NCBI GenBank assembly: GCA_945877855.1
Contig: CAMDWA010000036.1
Coordinates: forward strand, 1 to 32,466
Source of the DNA: Thermoflexus hugenholtzii JAD2
Lineage (GTDB): Bacteria > Chloroflexota > Anaerolineae > J036 > Brachytrichaceae
Direction of reading: 5' to 3'
DNA length: 32,466 nucleotides
Positions 31,226 through 32,466 of the stretch are shown piece after piece; position 1 is the first letter of the stretch; each line of letters begins with the position of its first letter. Under the pieces are notes generated by a model. The model was not told the origin of the DNA and did not search any database. It was given only the letters and a program-made list of their open reading frames with translations. The position numbers and the translations under genes were made by a program.

Positions 31226-32466
31226 CAACACAAAGTCACTTGGCAAACGCACCAATTGATCATCGCGCCCGATATAACGCACGGCTACGCCATAATCACG
31301 TTGCGCCGCCTCAATCGAGATATAGCCATTCACCACATCGGCCAGCACACGCTGCGGGTCGCGCAAAGCCACATCGCCAAAACCGCCACCGCCCGGCAAA
31401 TTGAGCTTTACGTGCATGTTTGGGGTGAGCGAAATCAGCGCCTTGGGCTGTGGGCGGCGACCATCGCTAAGAATGACCTCGCCGAGTGCGCCGGCTTGCC
31501 CATGCACTAAGCCGGGCGCAGCATAGCGGGTGCGATCAACCATCGCCGATACACTCAGCGCCCCTTCGCCCTGATATGCAATTTCGGTCCATTGCCCCAA
31601 GCCACCACGTTGTTGGCCCACCCCACCCGAATCAGTACGCAGTTCTTTGCGGCTGACGATGAGCGGCGATAACGCCTCGACCACCTCGGCAGGCACACCA
31701 GCCACGCCACTTGGAAAACCAGTAGCATTCATGCCATCTTTTGTCGCCCGCGCCCCCGTACCGCCACATTGAAAATGGGTAAAAACAAAAGGCGAATGAT
31801 CAGCACGAGTGCCACGCCAAACCGTCATCCATAATGGGTCTGCGCCGCCAGCGATGAGCTGATCGGCCATTGCCGACTGCAATGCCCCAAAAATCACGCC
31901 CGGTAAAAAATGCCCCATCACAGCCCGCGATGCCACTGCCGCTGGCTCACGGCAATTTAAAATGCTGCCGAGCGGGGCAGTCACATGCACCGGCTGAAAC
32001 GCACCATCGTTGTGTGGCACATCGGGGCATACGGCGGCCTTCATGGCAAATGAGGCATAAGCGTGGGTGTAATTGAGCACCACGTTAATGCCCCATTTGC
32101 TTTGGGGCGATGAACCCGCGAAGTCGATGTCGATATCTTCATCACGAATGGTGACGGCGACGGCGATCTTAATCGGTTCGTCAAAACCATCTGTCCATGC
32201 TTCGTTGCGATACACACCATTGGGCAAAGCGCGAATGGCATCACGCATGGCGCGTTCTGAGCGACTGATGATGGCTTCCGACAGCGCCTCAATCGTCGGC
32301 ATCTCAAATTCAGCCATAAGCTGCAACAACGAGCGCGCCCCCACCACATTGCTCGACATTTGGGCATACAAATCGCCCATCGTTTCGTCGGGCGTGCGCA
32401 CATTGGCGCGAATAATTTTAAACAACTCGGCGTTGGGTTGCCCCGCAACCATCAATTTGGTGATGG
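31214..32466 (-). CDS. Hydantoinase B/oxoprolinase-family protein, 5' end outside window
   Basis: The frame is open to the right edge, so the N-terminus (roughly the first 100-170 residues of a usual 520-600) lies outside. The C-terminal 417 residues show HyuB marks: GDLYAQMSSNVVGARSLLQL, DIDIDFAGSSPQSKWGINVV, FQPVHVTAPLGSILNCREPA, RAVMGHFLPGVIFGALQSAM, THFQCGGTGARATKDGMNAT, RTDSGGVGQQRGGLGQW and NLPGGGGFGDVALRDPQRVL. HyuB pairs with HyuA for ATP-dependent opening of hydantoins, oxoproline or carboxylation of ketones (acetone carboxylase-like); HyuA would be expected just beyond the window. Substrate not readable. The stop lies in a heptamer palindrome. Confidence 0.9.
   Translation of the reverse strand, partial: ITKLMVAGQPNAELFKIIRANVRTPDETMGDLYAQMSSNVVGARSLLQLMAEFEMPTIEALSEAIISRSERAMRDAIRALPNGVYRNEAWTDGFDEPIKIAVAVTIRDEDIDIDFAGSSPQSKWGINVVLNYTHAYASFAMKAAVCPDVPHNDGAFQPVHVTAPLGSILNCREPAAVASRAVMGHFLPGVIFGALQSAMADQLIAGGADPLWMTVWRGTRADHSPFVFTHFQCGGTGARATKDGMNATGFPSGVAGVPAEVVEALSPLIVSRKELRTDSGGVGQQRGGLGQWTEIAYQGEGALSVSAMVDRTRYAAPGLVHGQAGALGEVILSDGRRPQPKALISLTPNMHVKLNLPGGGGFGDVALRDPQRVLADVVNGYISIEAAQRDYGVAVRYIGRDDQLVRLPSDFVLGES

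Overview
The window is about 32.5 kb of a mid-GC bacterial chromosome. It looks most like a member of the Chloroflexota (Anaerolineae-like). This is inferred from the gene mix: an LDH-like malate dehydrogenase, a KimA-type potassium permease beside a shortened KdpD/KdpE pair, RskA-type anti-sigma control, an SH3-YkuD L,D-transpeptidase with a Tat signal, and MlrC/M81, enolase-superfamily and hydantoinase B genes. No rRNA, tRNA, CRISPR array, phage gene or transposase was seen. Taxonomy is inference; core genes such as rsmA, serS, mdh and sucC show this is ordinary chromosome.

Layout. 1-3.4 kb (minus strand): TetR regulator, DUF2306 membrane protein and an alpha-galactosidase cut by the window start, headed by a perfect 53-bp palindrome. 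3.6-4.3 kb: a small membrane protein coupled by an 8-bp overlap to a Cro/Xre-type regulator. 4.5-5.1 kb: ECF transporter S component. 5.4-6.6 kb: sucC without sucD. 6.6-11.6 kb (minus): a probable potassium cluster in the order kdpD-like kinase, kdpE, membrane-anchored Usp-like protein, kimA. 11.8-14.3 kb (minus): mdh and serS. 14.7-19.3 kb (plus): CHASE4-HAMP-GGDEF-EAL protein, L,D-transpeptidase, rsmA. 19.3-20.6 kb (minus): AraC regulator and SRPBCC protein. 20.7-23.2 kb (plus): ECF sigma factor, zinc-finger anti-sigma factor, and a lipoprotein fusing a c-type cytochrome P460-like domain to a cupredoxin. 23.2-26.1 kb: divergent enolase-superfamily and M81 genes. 26.4-32.5 kb: secreted subtilase, secreted BP74-like protein, SMP-30 lactonase, glycosyltransferase, UPF0175/DUF3368 toxin-antitoxin pair and a hydantoinase B cut by the window end.

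The most unusual content is intergenic. Six copies of a 55-59 bp hairpin share an outer arm (GCCGAAATCACTAT or GCCGATTTCACTAT), while the inner stem changes from copy to copy yet stays base-paired. Several copies sit inside a ~113-132 bp unit with outer terminal inverted repeats, and all six lie just 5' of a gene start. A second family (54-58 bp, ends AGCGCAGATTCC / GGAATTTGCGCT) occurs twice alone, and its left part is joined to one of the hairpins at 9.3 kb. A third family is built on GGCATGCC palindromes. A fourth kind of repeat is degenerate 7-bp (three loci) or 8-bp (one locus) arrays kept in register, mostly carrying inverted copies. Together these look like a set of non-autonomous, structure-conserving repeats placed next to genes.
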